A stretch of DNA of 64,000 bases from an uncultured Eubacteriales bacterium (GCA_902764875.1 CACWXP010000001.1:182002-246001); one strand, 5' to 3'; numbered from the stretch's first letter, positions 24,764-34,606 are shown. Program-made: numbers and translations. Notes: generated by a model not told the origin, from the sequence alone.

Positions 24764-27700
24764 ATGAAAAGGGCACTGCGTTTTCTGACCCTGGCTCTGT
24801 GCATTCTGCTGGCATACGGCCTGACCGCGGCATACGCGGACATGGTGACGATGGGGATCACCCTGACCGGCGTGATTCCCGCGTCGGACGGATCCGTGCG
24901 GACCGTCGTGCCGGAAGGCGAATTCCGGGTCTGGCAGAACGGAGAAGAAGTCGGCGTAATCAAGGCAGGGCGGGGAACCCTGACGCTGAACAGCCGGGAA
25001 AGGATCCGCATTGAGCCGGTTCCGCAGAGCTTTGCGCCCGAATGGGACCTGAGCACGGCATATGTGACGCCGGAGCTTTCCACCGACAGCGCCCAGATCA
25101 TCGAGATTACGATTACATCCCGGGAGGCGACGATCATCACCCCGGCGCCGACCCCCGTGCCCACGGAGACGCCGGCGCCTGAGATCCCGGAGGAAGTGAT
25201 TCCGGAGGAAACGCCGGCGGAGCTTCCGGCGGAGAATACCGCCACGCCGGAGCCCGAACAGCAGGCCGGGGCGGACATCGCTCCTGTGACGCCCGCACCG
25301 GCGGGAAATGGGGAAGCCCCTTCGCTTTCCGAGTATCAGGCTGTTTCAGCAACGCAGGAGCCGGAACTGCCCGGATTTGACAGCCGGGAAGGGACAGGAT
25401 CCCTGCGGGTGCAGATTTTCTTTGACAAGAACGGCAACGGCAACCAGGGCGACTATGAATACGGCATTTCCGACCTGACGGTTTACCTGCTGGACGAAGA
25501 CGAGCGGCCGCTGACCGCCGAAGTGACCGACGCGGACGGGTTCGCGACCTTCATGAATGTGCCGGCGGGACGCTACCGGACCCGGATCAACCTGCCGGAA
25601 CAATGGTACTTCACCCCCTTCGGCGGGGAAAACAGCCTTATCCTGAACGCGTACAACCTGACGCCGGCGGGCTCCCAGAGCAGCGGCGTGTTTGAAATCG
25701 CGGACGGAAGGGAAACAGAACAGGGCGTCGGCATCCATAACAACGCCACCGGCGCCAGCGGCTTCTGCTGGCTGGAGGACGAGGTGGACGGCCTTTACAC
25801 CGAAGGCGAAGCCAAAATTTCAGGCATCAAAATTCAGCTGAAGAGCAAGGACGGGGACATCGTCTGCGAAACGGAAACGGACGCGGAGGGCAACTGGTCC
25901 ATCACCAACCTGCGGCCCGGATTCTACATCCTGAGCTGCACGGGACGGGACGGCCTGATGCTGACCCGTTATACCCAGAGCCGCGGACGGCGGTCCTATC
26001 TGACCTCGGACAATCCGCGGCGCCAGATGGAACTGAAGGCGGAGGAGATCACCCCGATGAACCTGGGGTTCAACTTTGCCTCGCAGATCTTCGGTATCTG
26101 CTATCTGGACGCGAACTATAACGGCCTGTACGACGAGGGTGAAGCGCCCCTGGCCGGCGTGAAACTCGGCGTGAAATTCATCTACGACGGTGCGGACGCC
26201 TCCTCCGCGGTTTCCGGGGAGGACGGCCGGTATGTGCTGGACGGCCTGCGGGGCAACCAGTACTCGATGCAGGTGATGCTGCCTGCGGACGGCAGCCAGT
26301 ACACAAAGACGGCGCCGGACGAACCCCTGGGCAACCGGTTCCCGCAGCGCGGCGAACGCCGGGAGAACGAGATCCAGAAATTCACGCTGGGCGACACGGA
26401 ACAGCTGGAGATCAACATCGGCGCGATCTATCCGGGCTCCGTTTCGGGCACGGTGTATTACGATGACAACTTCTCCGCGGCGCCGGACGGCGGCGAGAAG
26501 ATGGTTTCCGGATTCACGGTGAACCTGCTGTACGCGGACGGAACCCTGGCCGCCACGGCCCGCACCGGAGCGGACGGTACCTATAAACTTGAAAACCTGA
26601 CCCCCGGGGAATACTCCCTGGAGGTGACGGCGGCGGCCGGCTATGCCTTTACCAAACAGGGCGAAGGCAACGTGATTCTGAACCGGACCGGCGGACAGGG
26701 CTATTCCGAGCCCTTCCGGGTGGAACTGGGTGAAGACCTGAGCGGACAGGATATCGGCATGATCCTGCCCGGAACCGTGCAGGGCGCGGTGTTTGCGGAT
26801 CTGAACGACAACGGCGTCCGGGACGAGGACGAAGGCGGCATGACGGGCACGCTGGTGCGCCTGATCCATGAAGAAGAAGGCGAGGCCTTCCGGGCCGAGA
26901 TCGGCGAGGACGGCAACTTCCTCTTCGACGCGGTGATGCCGGGACGGTACTACATTGAATACACCCTGCCGGCGGGCGCGGTGTTCGCGCGGGTGACCAA
27001 CGGCGGAAACGAAATTACGGAAACAGAAATTCTGGAGACGGGAAGCATCGGCCGAAGTGATTCGTTTGATTTTGCGACGGGGCAGAAGGTCGACGCACCG
27101 GTTTGCGGCGCGCTGACGCTGGGCCGGATCGAAGGTGTCGCTTATCAGGACCACGACGGCAACGGCCGGATGGAAGGCGAGGAAACCTATGCCGGCATGA
27201 CCGTGCGGCTGATTCCCTCCCGGAGAGAACTGGAAGAGATCAGCGCGGAAACAGGCGAGGACGGCGCCTTCGTGCTGGCGGACCTGCGGCCGGACAGCTA
27301 TACGCTGGAAGTAATCCTTTCCGATGGCTGCGTCGTGAGCCGGACGGATTCCCTGAAGCTGCCGCTGACCGCCGGCAAAGCGGAACAGCGCGTGACGCTG
27401 AACGTGGAGATGGGCCGCGAATGGCTGAACCAGCAGATCGGCGCGGTGCGCCCGGCGACGCTGAGCGGCCAGGTGTGGCTGGATGAGAACAACAACGGCT
27501 ATTTCGACGAAGGCGAACGTACGCCGGAAGGCATCCGGCTGAACGTGACGGACGAAAGCACGGGCAGCGTATTTGACACGCCTGTGACGGACGGGGAGGG
27601 ACGCTTCTCCGCGGCCGGCATGATTCCCGGAACCTTCAGCGTTTCCATGGAGACGGACGCGAAGACCGTGGCCCCGAAGGACGGCGACTCCATGTTCCGC

Positions 27701-28540
27701 GACGCGGGCGACGAGCTGGTGCTTTCCGGCCTTGCGCTGGAGGAGGGCGAGACGAAGGAAGGCCTGCTGCTGGGCTTCGTGCGCTACACCTCCGTGACCG
27801 GACACGCCTGGATTGACCGGGGAGACGAAACCGAAAGCCTCAGCGATGTGGAAATCGTGATGAAGAACGCCGACGGCGACACCATCAGGGAAACCACGAC
27901 GGATTCCAACGGGAACTATCGCATCGACAAGCTGATGCCCGGCACCTTCACGCTGGAAGTGAAGGCACCGGAAGGCTGCGTGATCATCGAACCGGAAGAT
28001 CCGCGGCTGAACGACACGCTGCGCAGCGTGGTGACGCACCCGAACAACCGCCTGGGTACCACGGACGAAACGGAACTGAAGATGGACCAGGATCTGACGC
28101 AGATGGACGTGGGATGCGTGCTGCCGGGACGGCTCGGCGATTACTGCTGGGTGGACCTGAACGGGGACGGCCTGCAGGCAGGGGACGAGCCCGGCCTGGC
28201 GAACGTGCGGATCGAACTGATCCGGAACGGGAACGTGGTGACCGAAACCACGACGAACCAGTACGGCTTCTGGCGGTTTGTGGATCTGTATCCCGCGACT
28301 TACACGCTGCGGGTGTACGCGCCGAAGGAAGTGAAACCCACCCGGCACCGGACGGATCTGCCCATCATTGCTTCGGTGATGGATGAAACGGATCAGTCTC
28401 CGGCGATTTCACTGGAACTGACGGTGGAGAGCAACAAGAACCAGTACGACGCGGATCTGGGCTTTGTGTGCCGCGAGGAAGGCGTGCTGCCGACCGGCGC
28501 AGGCATCGGGGAGACGCAGGACTGGACGCCGAAGTATTGA
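24764..28540 (+). CDS. Giant secreted SdrD-B/Cna-B repeat protein
   Basis: 1258 residues with a signal peptide (MKRALRFLTLALCILLAYGL), then a Pro/Glu/Thr-rich stretch (~residues 125-200). At least nine tandem beta domains follow, each starting with a calcium-loop-like FxDxNxNGxxDEGE motif (FFDKNGNGNQGDYEYGISDL, YLDANYNGLYDEGEAPLAG, FADLNDNGVRDEDEGG, WVDLNGDGLQAGDEPG) and ending ...DGxYxxxxLxPGxY. This is the SdrD B-domain/Cna-B fold of adhesins. No sortase signal or C-terminal membrane anchor is visible; the protein ends GETQDWTPKY. ATG 24764 follows GGAGG by 11 nt. Probably a rod-like, Ca-stabilised surface or secreted protein. Confidence 0.85.
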   Translation: MKRALRFLTLALCILLAYGLTAAYADMVTMGITLTGVIPASDGSVRTVVPEGEFRVWQNGEEVGVIKAGRGTLTLNSRERIRIEPVPQSFAPEWDLSTAYVTPELSTDSAQIIEITITSREATIITPAPTPVPTETPAPEIPEEVIPEETPAELPAENTATPEPEQQAGADIAPVTPAPAGNGEAPSLSEYQAVSATQEPELPGFDSREGTGSLRVQIFFDKNGNGNQGDYEYGISDLTVYLLDEDERPLTAEVTDADGFATFMNVPAGRYRTRINLPEQWYFTPFGGENSLILNAYNLTPAGSQSSGVFEIADGRETEQGVGIHNNATGASGFCWLEDEVDGLYTEGEAKISGIKIQLKSKDGDIVCETETDAEGNWSITNLRPGFYILSCTGRDGLMLTRYTQSRGRRSYLTSDNPRRQMELKAEEITPMNLGFNFASQIFGICYLDANYNGLYDEGEAPLAGVKLGVKFIYDGADASSAVSGEDGRYVLDGLRGNQYSMQVMLPADGSQYTKTAPDEPLGNRFPQRGERRENEIQKFTLGDTEQLEINIGAIYPGSVSGTVYYDDNFSAAPDGGEKMVSGFTVNLLYADGTLAATARTGADGTYKLENLTPGEYSLEVTAAAGYAFTKQGEGNVILNRTGGQGYSEPFRVELGEDLSGQDIGMILPGTVQGAVFADLNDNGVRDEDEGGMTGTLVRLIHEEEGEAFRAEIGEDGNFLFDAVMPGRYYIEYTLPAGAVFARVTNGGNEITETEILETGSIGRSDSFDFATGQKVDAPVCGALTLGRIEGVAYQDHDGNGRMEGEETYAGMTVRLIPSRRELEEISAETGEDGAFVLADLRPDSYTLEVILSDGCVVSRTDSLKLPLTAGKAEQRVTLNVEMGREWLNQQIGAVRPATLSGQVWLDENNNGYFDEGERTPEGIRLNVTDESTGSVFDTPVTDGEGRFSAAGMIPGTFSVSMETDAKTVAPKDGDSMFRDAGDELVLSGLALEEGETKEGLLLGFVRYTSVTGHAWIDRGDETESLSDVEIVMKNADGDTIRETTTDSNGNYRIDKLMPGTFTLEVKAPEGCVIIEPEDPRLNDTLRSVVTHPNNRLGTTDETELKMDQDLTQMDVGCVLPGRLGDYCWVDLNGDGLQAGDEPGLANVRIELIRNGNVVTETTTNQYGFWRFVDLYPATYTLRVYAPKEVKPTRHRTDLPIIASVMDETDQSPAISLELTVESNKNQYDADLGFVCREEGVLPTGAGIGETQDWTPKY

Positions 28541-28572
28541 TTTGAAGTTTGCATTTTGAGGTATTGAGTTTT

Positions 28573-30399
28573 ATGAAAAAATGGATCAGCCTGATGCTGG
28601 CTGTACTGCTTGTTTTTGCTGCGGCTTCGGCTGCTTTTACGGAAGCGGGAGACGACGCGGACGGCGCTGTTCAGATGTCGGAGGATGCTTCCGGGATGGA
28701 AGACGACGGGGACGACTCCTTGCAGATTCCGGTGGATATGCCCGGGGATGAAGACGAAGAAGCAGAGAAAGACGGAGACGAAGCGCAGGGCGGGGAGAAA
28801 ACCTCGATGGAGCTTCGGCCGCTGGACGTCGGGGACGAAGGCGAGGACGTGCTGTTCCTGCAGATGCGGCTGAAGAGCCTGCAGTACTTCAGCGGGAACG
28901 AGGACGGAAAGTACGGCAAGGACACACAGGCCGCCGTGCGCAAGTTCCAGGAGGACAACGCCAATCAGGGGCTGGAAGCCACGGGTATTGCGGATACCGC
29001 AACCCAGCTGCTGCTGGCTTCCGCCCGGTATCGGGGACTGAAGTACGGCTCGGAAGGCGAGGACGTGAAGGAACTCCAGACCCGGCTGACCATGCTCGGA
29101 TACTACACGGGCAAGATCAGCGGGAACTTCCTGGAAGGCACCCAGAACGGCATCAAGCAGTTCCAGAAGAACAACGGCCTGGAGATCACGGGGGTCGCGG
29201 ATCCGCTGACCCAGGAAGCCGTGTTTTCGGACGGCGCCGTCGGCCGCCACGACGTGGAGGAAACGAGCCCGACCCCGACGCCTTACAACGACATGAGCTG
29301 GTACCTGGTGGATGAGAACGACACCGGCATTCCTATGCCGGAAGCGCCGGTGGCCTATCAGGGCGAACTGAAAAAGGGCAGCAAGAACGACGCCGTGAAA
29401 GCGCTTCAGGAGCGGATGCAGCAGCTGGGCTACTTTGACGGGCCTATTTCAGGGAACTATCAGGACAAGACCGCCAAAGCCGTGAAGAAGATTCAGGAAC
29501 AGAACGGCATGACGGTGACCGGCAAGGTGGACGACACGACGTGGAACCTGATCTTCAACAATCCGGGGATTGTGATGCCGGACGCAACGCCGAAGCCTTC
29601 GCCCACGCCGGAACCGGTGCCCTTCGCCATCACCGTGGACGTGAAGAACCAGATCGTTTCCGTCTACACCCGGGACGAGGACGGCAACTATACCATTCCC
29701 GTGCGCCAGATGCTGTGCTCCTCCGGCAAGGTGGGCACGCCCAGCCCGGTGGGCGACTGGGTGCTGAACGGGCGGAAGGCAAAATGGTGCTATTTCCCGA
29801 AATGGGGCGACTATGCCCGCTACTGGACGCGGATTAATTCCAAGGTTGCGTTCCATTCGCCGATTTACTCCGAGGTCAGCCTGAAAGCCATGAAGATCCA
29901 GAGCTATAAGATGCTCGGCAGCAGGGCCAGCCACGGCTGCGTGCGGCTGTCCGTTGCGGACGCCAAATGGATCTACGACAACGTGGGCGCGGGTACGGTG
30001 GTTTCCATCCGGGAAGACCTGCCGGCGGACGAGGAACTGAAGGAAGCCCTGAAGCACGACAAGCCCGTGAATCCCAACGATGACCCGCCGGTGAACACTC
30101 CCGAACCGGAATACAACCGGGACGCCGTGCCGGAAATCCGGGGCTGGCTGACCTATGATACCCGGAACGAAGCGGTGTACTGGATGCAGTGCCGGCTGAA
30201 GGAACTCGGATACTACACAACGAAATGCACCGGCCACATGCTGAGCCGGACGGTCACCGCGGTGAAGGCCTTCCAGAAGGATCACGGTTTTTCCCAGAAC
30301 GGCAACGCGGACCAGAACCTGCTGAACGCCATGGCGGCGGCGGAAAAGATCACGCCGGAACCGGAGGAGATTCCGCCGGAAGCCACGCCGGCGCCTTAA
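28573..30399 (+). CDS. L,D-transpeptidase (YkuD) with peptidoglycan-binding repeats
   Basis: 608 residues. A signal peptide precedes a very acidic stretch (DDADG...GDEDEEAEKDGDE). Three PG_binding_1 repeats then follow (LQMRLKSLQYFSGNEDGKYG, LQTRLTMLGYYTGKISGNFL, LQERMQQLGYFDGPISGNYQ). The YkuD catalytic domain lies at roughly residues 355-475, with catalytic motif SHGCVRLS. A fourth peptidoglycan-binding repeat (MQCRLKELGYYTTKCTGHML) ends the protein. It forms 3-3 crosslinks in peptidoglycan or attaches proteins to it. The distance of 32 bp from the giant repeat protein, in the same direction, suggests one envelope unit. Confidence 0.93.
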   Translation: MKKWISLMLAVLLVFAAASAAFTEAGDDADGAVQMSEDASGMEDDGDDSLQIPVDMPGDEDEEAEKDGDEAQGGEKTSMELRPLDVGDEGEDVLFLQMRLKSLQYFSGNEDGKYGKDTQAAVRKFQEDNANQGLEATGIADTATQLLLASARYRGLKYGSEGEDVKELQTRLTMLGYYTGKISGNFLEGTQNGIKQFQKNNGLEITGVADPLTQEAVFSDGAVGRHDVEETSPTPTPYNDMSWYLVDENDTGIPMPEAPVAYQGELKKGSKNDAVKALQERMQQLGYFDGPISGNYQDKTAKAVKKIQEQNGMTVTGKVDDTTWNLIFNNPGIVMPDATPKPSPTPEPVPFAITVDVKNQIVSVYTRDEDGNYTIPVRQMLCSSGKVGTPSPVGDWVLNGRKAKWCYFPKWGDYARYWTRINSKVAFHSPIYSEVSLKAMKIQSYKMLGSRASHGCVRLSVADAKWIYDNVGAGTVVSIREDLPADEELKEALKHDKPVNPNDDPPVNTPEPEYNRDAVPEIRGWLTYDTRNEAVYWMQCRLKELGYYTTKCTGHMLSRTVTAVKAFQKDHGFSQNGNADQNLLNAMAAAEKITPEPEEIPPEATPAP

Positions 30400-30414
30400 C
30401 AAATTTCCGCAGAA

Positions 30415-30447
30415 AACACACCGGGAACCGCGCGGTTCCCGGTGTTG
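30415..30447. terminator. Bidirectional terminator hairpin
   Basis: ACACCGGGAACCG and CGGTTCCCGGTGT arms around CG, between the convergent transpeptidase and Sel1 genes. The following T-run is short (GTTGCT). Confidence 0.7.
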
Positions 30448-30474
30448 CTATGTAGGGGAGCACGGGCCGTTCAG

Positions 30475-31476
30475 TTACCGCAGGCTTTCGTAGGCCTCGA
30501 GGGCGTCGGTGCGGCCGGCGAGGGCGGCAAGCTCGAACCAGCGGGCGGCCTGATCGTAATCAGAATCCATGCCCTGGCCGGTCAGGCTGGCGTGGCCCAG
30601 GGCCATCATGCTGCGGGCATTTCCGAGCTCCGCGGCTTTTTTGTAGTATTCGACGGCCTTTTCTTCGTCCTTCTCCACTCCTTCGCCGGTCATGTAGAGA
30701 TATCCCAGATAATCGCAGGCGTCGGCGCTTCCGCATTCCGCGGCTTTCTCGTAATAGGAGAGGGCTTCGTAAGGATCCTGTTCCGTGCCTTTTCCCTCGG
30801 CATAGCAGACGGCGACGCTCATCCAGCTGTCCGCATCCCCGGCTTCCCCGGCCTGAACATACAGTTCCAGCGCTTTTTCATCGTCCGGCTCGTAAACCAC
30901 GCCCTCCGCGTGGTAGACGCCCAGATACCAGATGGCTTCCGCGATGCCGAGATCCGCGGCCTGCTGGAAATACTCCGCCGCGGTGAACTTGTCCTGTTCG
31001 ACAAGTTCGCCTTCGTCATAGAGCTTTCCAAGGAACAGGTAGGCCCGGTCGTATCCGGCTTTGGAGGCACGGCGGTAGCACCGGACCACGGCATCCGCAT
31101 CCTGCGGAACGAAGAGGCCGGTTTTATAATACTCGGCCAGCAGGCACAGCGCTTCGCCGTCCCCGGCTTCCGCCAGCAGCCGAACCGCGGGCCAGGCCCG
31201 GAGAGGATCGCCGCAGAAGGCCTGATCCAGCAGGGAATCGTTCCGGTTCTTTTCGCACACGCGGCAATAGGCCGACAGATTGTCGGCCCCGCAGTTGAAG
31301 CAGGTCCAGACGCCGCGGACCCTTCCGCAGAAGGGGCAGGCGTCTCCGTCCATCTTGCTGCCGCAGGCCATACAGATGGACGCGGAGGACACGGCTTCCT
31401 CTTCGGCCGGGGCGGACAGGGGCAGGATGCACAGTATCGCCGCCAGCAGAAACATCAGGATATTTTTACGGTTCAT
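30475..31476 (-). CDS. Exported Sel1-repeat protein with N-terminal zinc ribbons
   Basis: 333 residues. Residues 1-24 are a signal peptide. Residues ~30-80 hold four CxxC pairs (CMACGSKMDGDACPFCG, CFNCGADN, CRVCEKNR), two zinc ribbons. From residue ~95 about six Sel1-like (TPR-type) repeats follow, with the consensus AxxxYxxAAExGxAxAxxxLG (AAECGSADACDYLGYLYMTG, AGEAGDADSWMSVAVCYAEG). Sel1 repeats mediate protein-protein contacts. Zinc ribbons after a signal peptide are unusual, since they would need to fold outside. ATG 31476 follows GGGAGTTGACTTC; 30 bp after the convergent terminator. Confidence 0.8.
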   Translation of the reverse strand: MNRKNILMFLLAAILCILPLSAPAEEEAVSSASICMACGSKMDGDACPFCGRVRGVWTCFNCGADNLSAYCRVCEKNRNDSLLDQAFCGDPLRAWPAVRLLAEAGDGEALCLLAEYYKTGLFVPQDADAVVRCYRRASKAGYDRAYLFLGKLYDEGELVEQDKFTAAEYFQQAADLGIAEAIWYLGVYHAEGVVYEPDDEKALELYVQAGEAGDADSWMSVAVCYAEGKGTEQDPYEALSYYEKAAECGSADACDYLGYLYMTGEGVEKDEEKAVEYYKKAAELGNARSMMALGHASLTGQGMDSDYDQAARWFELAALAGRTDALEAYESLR

Positions 31477-31514
31477 GAAGTCAACTCCCATCGGAAAGGA
31501 TCTGCCCAAAAGAA

Positions 31515-32522
31515 TCAGGAACGGGGCGCAAAGCCGATCTTTTTCTGCACCTTACGCAGGGTTCTGGAGGCCAGATACGCGGCCTTCTCGGAACTTCCGT
31601 TCAGGACGCTGAAGAGATATTCCTTATCGGCGATCAGCCGTTTGAACTCCGCCTGGAGCGGCTCGAGGGCGGCGATGACGCAGTCGCTGGCCCGGGTTTT
31701 GAGGGCGCCGTATCCCTGACCGCTGAGCTCGGCACAGATGCTGTCTGTGCTTTCGCCGGTGAGGGCGCTGATGATGTTCAGCAGGTTGCTGACGCCGGGC
31801 TTGTTTTCCGGGTCAAAGCGGATTTCGCTTTCCGAATCCGTGACGGCGCGCTTGATTTTGCGCCGGATGGTGTCCGGATCGTCGAGCAGGGAAACGAAGG
31901 TGTCCTCCGGATCACTCTTGCTCATTTTCCGCTCCGGATCCTGAAGGCTCATGATCCGGGCGCCGCTCTTGGTGATCAGGGGCTCCGGTACGGTGAACAC
32001 ATCGCCGTAGACGCCGTTGAAGCGCTGGGCGATGTCACGGGTCAGCTCCAGGTGCTGTTTCTGATCGGCGCCGACGGGAACGAAGGCCGTCTGGTACAGC
32101 AGAATATCGGCGGCCATCAGCACCGGATAGGTGAAGAGGCCGGCGTTGATATTGTCCGCGTGTTTGGCGGACTTGTCCTTGAACTGGGTCATGCGGCTGA
32201 GCTCGCCCATATAGGTGTAGCAGTTCAGAATCCAGGCCAGCTCGGCATGGGCGCTGACATGGCTCTGGCAGTAGATCAGACTCTTTTCGGGATCAATGCC
32301 GCTGGCCAGATAGAGGGCGGCCAGCTCAAGGCAGCGGCGCCGGAGATCGGCCGGATTCTGGCGGACGGTGATCGCGTGCTCGTCGACGATGCAGTAGATG
32401 CAGTCGTATTCGTCCTGGAGCTCGGCAAAACGGCGGAGGGCCCCGATGTAATTGCCCAGGGTGAGAACGCCGCTGGGCTGAATGCCGGAGAAAATGACCG
32501 GCTTGCGAACCTGCTCTTCCAT
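31515..32522 (-). CDS. trpS: Tryptophan-tRNA ligase TrpS
   Basis: 335 residues, class I aminoacyl-tRNA synthetase. The HIGH equivalent is in [19 protein letters not shown], the KMSKS loop is intact ([14 protein letters not shown]), and the tryptophan-site and dimer motifs [20 protein letters not shown] are typical of bacterial TrpS. It charges tRNA-Trp. AGGAGTACCTTTG precedes the ATG at 32522. It runs toward, and is separated by 38 bp from, the Sel1 gene, so the two may share transcription. No T-box leader was recognised in the 200 bp upstream. Confidence 0.97.
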   Translation of the reverse strand: MEEQVRKPVIFSGIQPSGVLTLGNYIGALRRFAELQDEYDCIYCIVDEHAITVRQNPADLRRRCLELAALYLASGIDPEKSLIYCQSHVSAHAELAWILNCYTYMGELSRMTQFKDKSAKHADNINAGLFTYPVLMAADILLYQTAFVPVGADQKQHLELTRDIAQRFNGVYGDVFTVPEPLITKSGARIMSLQDPERKMSKSDPEDTFVSLLDDPDTIRRKIKRAVTDSESEIRFDPENKPGVSNLLNIISALTGESTDSICAELSGQGYGALKTRASDCVIAALEPLQAEFKRLIADKEYLFSVLNGSSEKAAYLASRTLRKVQKKIGFAPRS

Positions 32523-32666
32523 AACAAAGGTACTCCTTCACAATATTTAATAATCTATTATAGAACGGGACCGGGTAAAAGACAAGGAAAAAAGAACGGT
32601 CACGGGGCATGGTAACTGTGCACGAGCATTGACAGGGAAAAGCTGTGCCTGCGCGGGAGGGCCCGA

Positions 32667-32695
32667 TTGACACGGGATGGCGCCCTTTGTATAAT
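32667..32695 (+). promoter_or_regulatory. Promoter of the DMT transporter gene
   Basis: TTGACA at 32667-32672, a 17-bp spacer and TATAAT at 32690-32695: both elements match consensus. Divergent from trpS. Confidence 0.85.
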
Positions 32696-32721
32696 CATCG
32701 GCGGACAGGAGGCGATCGGAT

Positions 32722-33639
32722 ATGAACCGGAAAGCACTGAGAGGGAGCCTGCTCCTGCTGCTGGGAGCCGTGATCTGGGGCGCGGCCTTTGCGGCCCAGC
32801 GGGCCGGCATGGATCATGTGGGTCCCTTCACGTTTTCCGGCGTGCGGATGCTGCTGGCCGGGATTGTGATGATTCCCGCCTCGATGCTGTCGAGAAGAAA
32901 AGCGGGACCCGTGACAGCGGAAGTGCAGAAAAAGCAGCGCCGCGGCGGGCTGATCTGCGGGCTGCTGCTGTTTTTTGCGACCTCGCTGCAGCAGATCGGC
33001 CTGGTTTACACCTCGGCGGGAAAGGCCGGGTTCATTACGGCGCTGTATGTGGTGCTGGTGCCGGTGGCCGGATGGGTTTTCCTTCGGAAGCAGCCCGGAA
33101 AGATGATCTGGGCCGGCGTCGGGCTGGCGGTGATCGCGCTGTACCTGCTGTGCGTCCCGGCGGAGGGCTTTCAGATCGAAAAGGGCGACGCGCTGCTGCT
33201 GGGCTGTGCCGTGTGCTTCACGGGCCAGATCCTGTGCGTGGATCATTACGCCCCGCAGGTGGATGGGCTGACCCTGGCCCGGGATGAATTCCTGATCACC
33301 GGGGCGCTCTCCATGATCATTGCGGTGTTCACGGAGGAGATCCGCATGGACGGCATCCTCGAAGCGGCGTTTCCGATCATCTACAGCGGAATTCTCTCCG
33401 GCGCGGTCGGGTATTCGCTGCAGATCATCGGCCAGCGGGACGTGAACCCCACCGTCGCGTCGCTGGTCATGTGCCTGGAAGCGGTGTTCGCCGTGCTGAC
33501 CGGGGCGATCATGCTGGGCGAACGTATGACCGGGAGGGAAATCGCCGGGTGCGTGCTGATGTTCTGCGCCGTGATCCTGGCGCAGCTTTCTGCCGCGTTC
33601 AAAGGGAACCGTACTCAAAAAGAAAGGAAACCGACCTGA
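32722..33639 (+). CDS. EamA/DMT-family membrane transporter
   Basis: 305 residues with about ten hydrophobic helices in two EamA repeats. LLLGAVIWGAAFAAQRAGMD and VGPFTFSGVRMLLAGIVMIP form the first repeat; TLARDEFLITGALSMIIAVF and NPTVASLVMCLEAVFAVLTG, with GAIMLGERMTGREIAGCVLM, are the typical second-repeat end. This family exports or imports small metabolites; the substrate is unknown. GGAGGCGATCGGAT precedes the start. Its stop overlaps the start of the phosphoesterase by one base. Confidence 0.9.
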   Translation: MNRKALRGSLLLLLGAVIWGAAFAAQRAGMDHVGPFTFSGVRMLLAGIVMIPASMLSRRKAGPVTAEVQKKQRRGGLICGLLLFFATSLQQIGLVYTSAGKAGFITALYVVLVPVAGWVFLRKQPGKMIWAGVGLAVIALYLLCVPAEGFQIEKGDALLLGCAVCFTGQILCVDHYAPQVDGLTLARDEFLITGALSMIIAVFTEEIRMDGILEAAFPIIYSGILSGAVGYSLQIIGQRDVNPTVASLVMCLEAVFAVLTGAIMLGERMTGREIAGCVLMFCAVILAQLSAAFKGNRTQKERKPT

Positions 33640-34187
33640 TGAAAATCCTGATTGCATCCGATATCCACGGATCGGCGCTGTACTGCCGGCAACTGCTGGA
33701 CGCCTGGGACCGGGAAAAGCCGGAGGAGGTCGTGCTGCTGGGAGATATCCTGTATCACGGCCCGCGGAACGACCTTCCGGAAGCATACGACCCCAAATCC
33801 GTGCTGGCCCTGCTGAACGAACGGCGGGACCGGATTCTCTGCGTGCGGGGGAACTGTGACACCGAAGTGGACCAGATGGTGCTGACGTTCCCGATCCTTT
33901 CGGAGTATGCCTGGATGCTGCTACCCGGGAACCGCCGGATTTTCGCCACCCACGGACACATCTGGCATCCGGATCACCTGCCGCCGCTGGCGGCGGGGGA
34001 CATCCTGCTGTACGGGCATACGCATGTCCCCGCATGGGAAATGCGCGGAGGCGTCCGGTGCTTCAATCCGGGATCCGTTTCCATTCCCAAGGGGGACAGT
34101 GCGCGGGGCTATATGATGTTCGAAAACGATGTCTTTCAGTGGAAAACGCTGGATGGAGAAATGCTTCACTCCGAAACGGCGGATTGA
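33639..34187 (+). CDS. yfcE: YfcE-type metallophosphoesterase
   Basis: 182 residues. The calcineurin-like motifs occur in order: SDIHGS, LLGDILYHGPRND, RGNCDTEVD, THGHIWHP and YGHTHVPAWE, with CFNPGSVSIPKG. This matches YfcE/MJ0936-type phosphodiesterases that hydrolyse model phosphodiesters with a Mn pair. AAAGGAAACC gives the ribosome site, and the ATG at 33639 shares its A with the transporter TGA. The last 22 bases are antisense to the end of the next gene. Confidence 0.9.
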   Translation: MKILIASDIHGSALYCRQLLDAWDREKPEEVVLLGDILYHGPRNDLPEAYDPKSVLALLNERRDRILCVRGNCDTEVDQMVLTFPILSEYAWMLLPGNRRIFATHGHIWHPDHLPPLAAGDILLYGHTHVPAWEMRGGVRCFNPGSVSIPKGDSARGYMMFENDVFQWKTLDGEMLHSETAD

Positions 34188-34606
34188 GGAACGGTATAGG
34201 CATACATTCCGTCCGGACCCACCAGCAGGCCGCGGTACAGTTCCACGGTCATGATGTGCTTCCCTTCAGGCGTTTCAAAAGAATACAGCCAGGTGCCGCC
34301 GGTGACCATTTCATCGGACTGCCGCCCGGTGACCACTCCGTACATCGCCAGCGTGCGGAGTTCTTCCTGTTCCTCTTCGGGGACTTCGGTGGGAATCGGG
34401 CCGGCTTCGCAGTCCAGGGTGCTTCCCATGATCACCGCCGTTTCCAGCAGATCCGGATCCCCGTGGAAGAACTTCCAGACCGTCAGATCGATCTTTGACG
34501 GATCGGTTTCCAGGGGACGGATTTCCGCCGCGCAGGCGCAGACGCCGGCCAGGCCGATCAGCAAGAGCGCCGCCAGGACGGCAACCATCAGACGGGGATG
34601 TTTCAT
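34166..34606 (-). CDS. Exported protein of unknown function
   Basis: 146 residues with a signal peptide (MKHPRLMVAVLAALLLIGLA, cleavage near CACAAE). The mature part holds VWKFFHGDPDLLETAVIMGS and VTGGTWLYSFETPEGKHIMT and VELYRGLLVGPDGMYAY, a small beta-rich domain with no family that I recognise. GGAGGGAATCACG precedes ATG 34606. It overlaps the convergent phosphoesterase gene by 22 bp. Confidence 0.65.
   Translation of the reverse strand: MKHPRLMVAVLAALLLIGLAGVCACAAEIRPLETDPSKIDLTVWKFFHGDPDLLETAVIMGSTLDCEAGPIPTEVPEEEQEELRTLAMYGVVTGRQSDEMVTGGTWLYSFETPEGKHIMTVELYRGLLVGPDGMYAYTVPQSAVSE

Noticed and set aside
25820-28348. 842-codon minus-strand frame opposite the giant repeat protein
   Set aside because: Shadow of the repeated coding sequence; His/Arg/Val-rich composition without domains.
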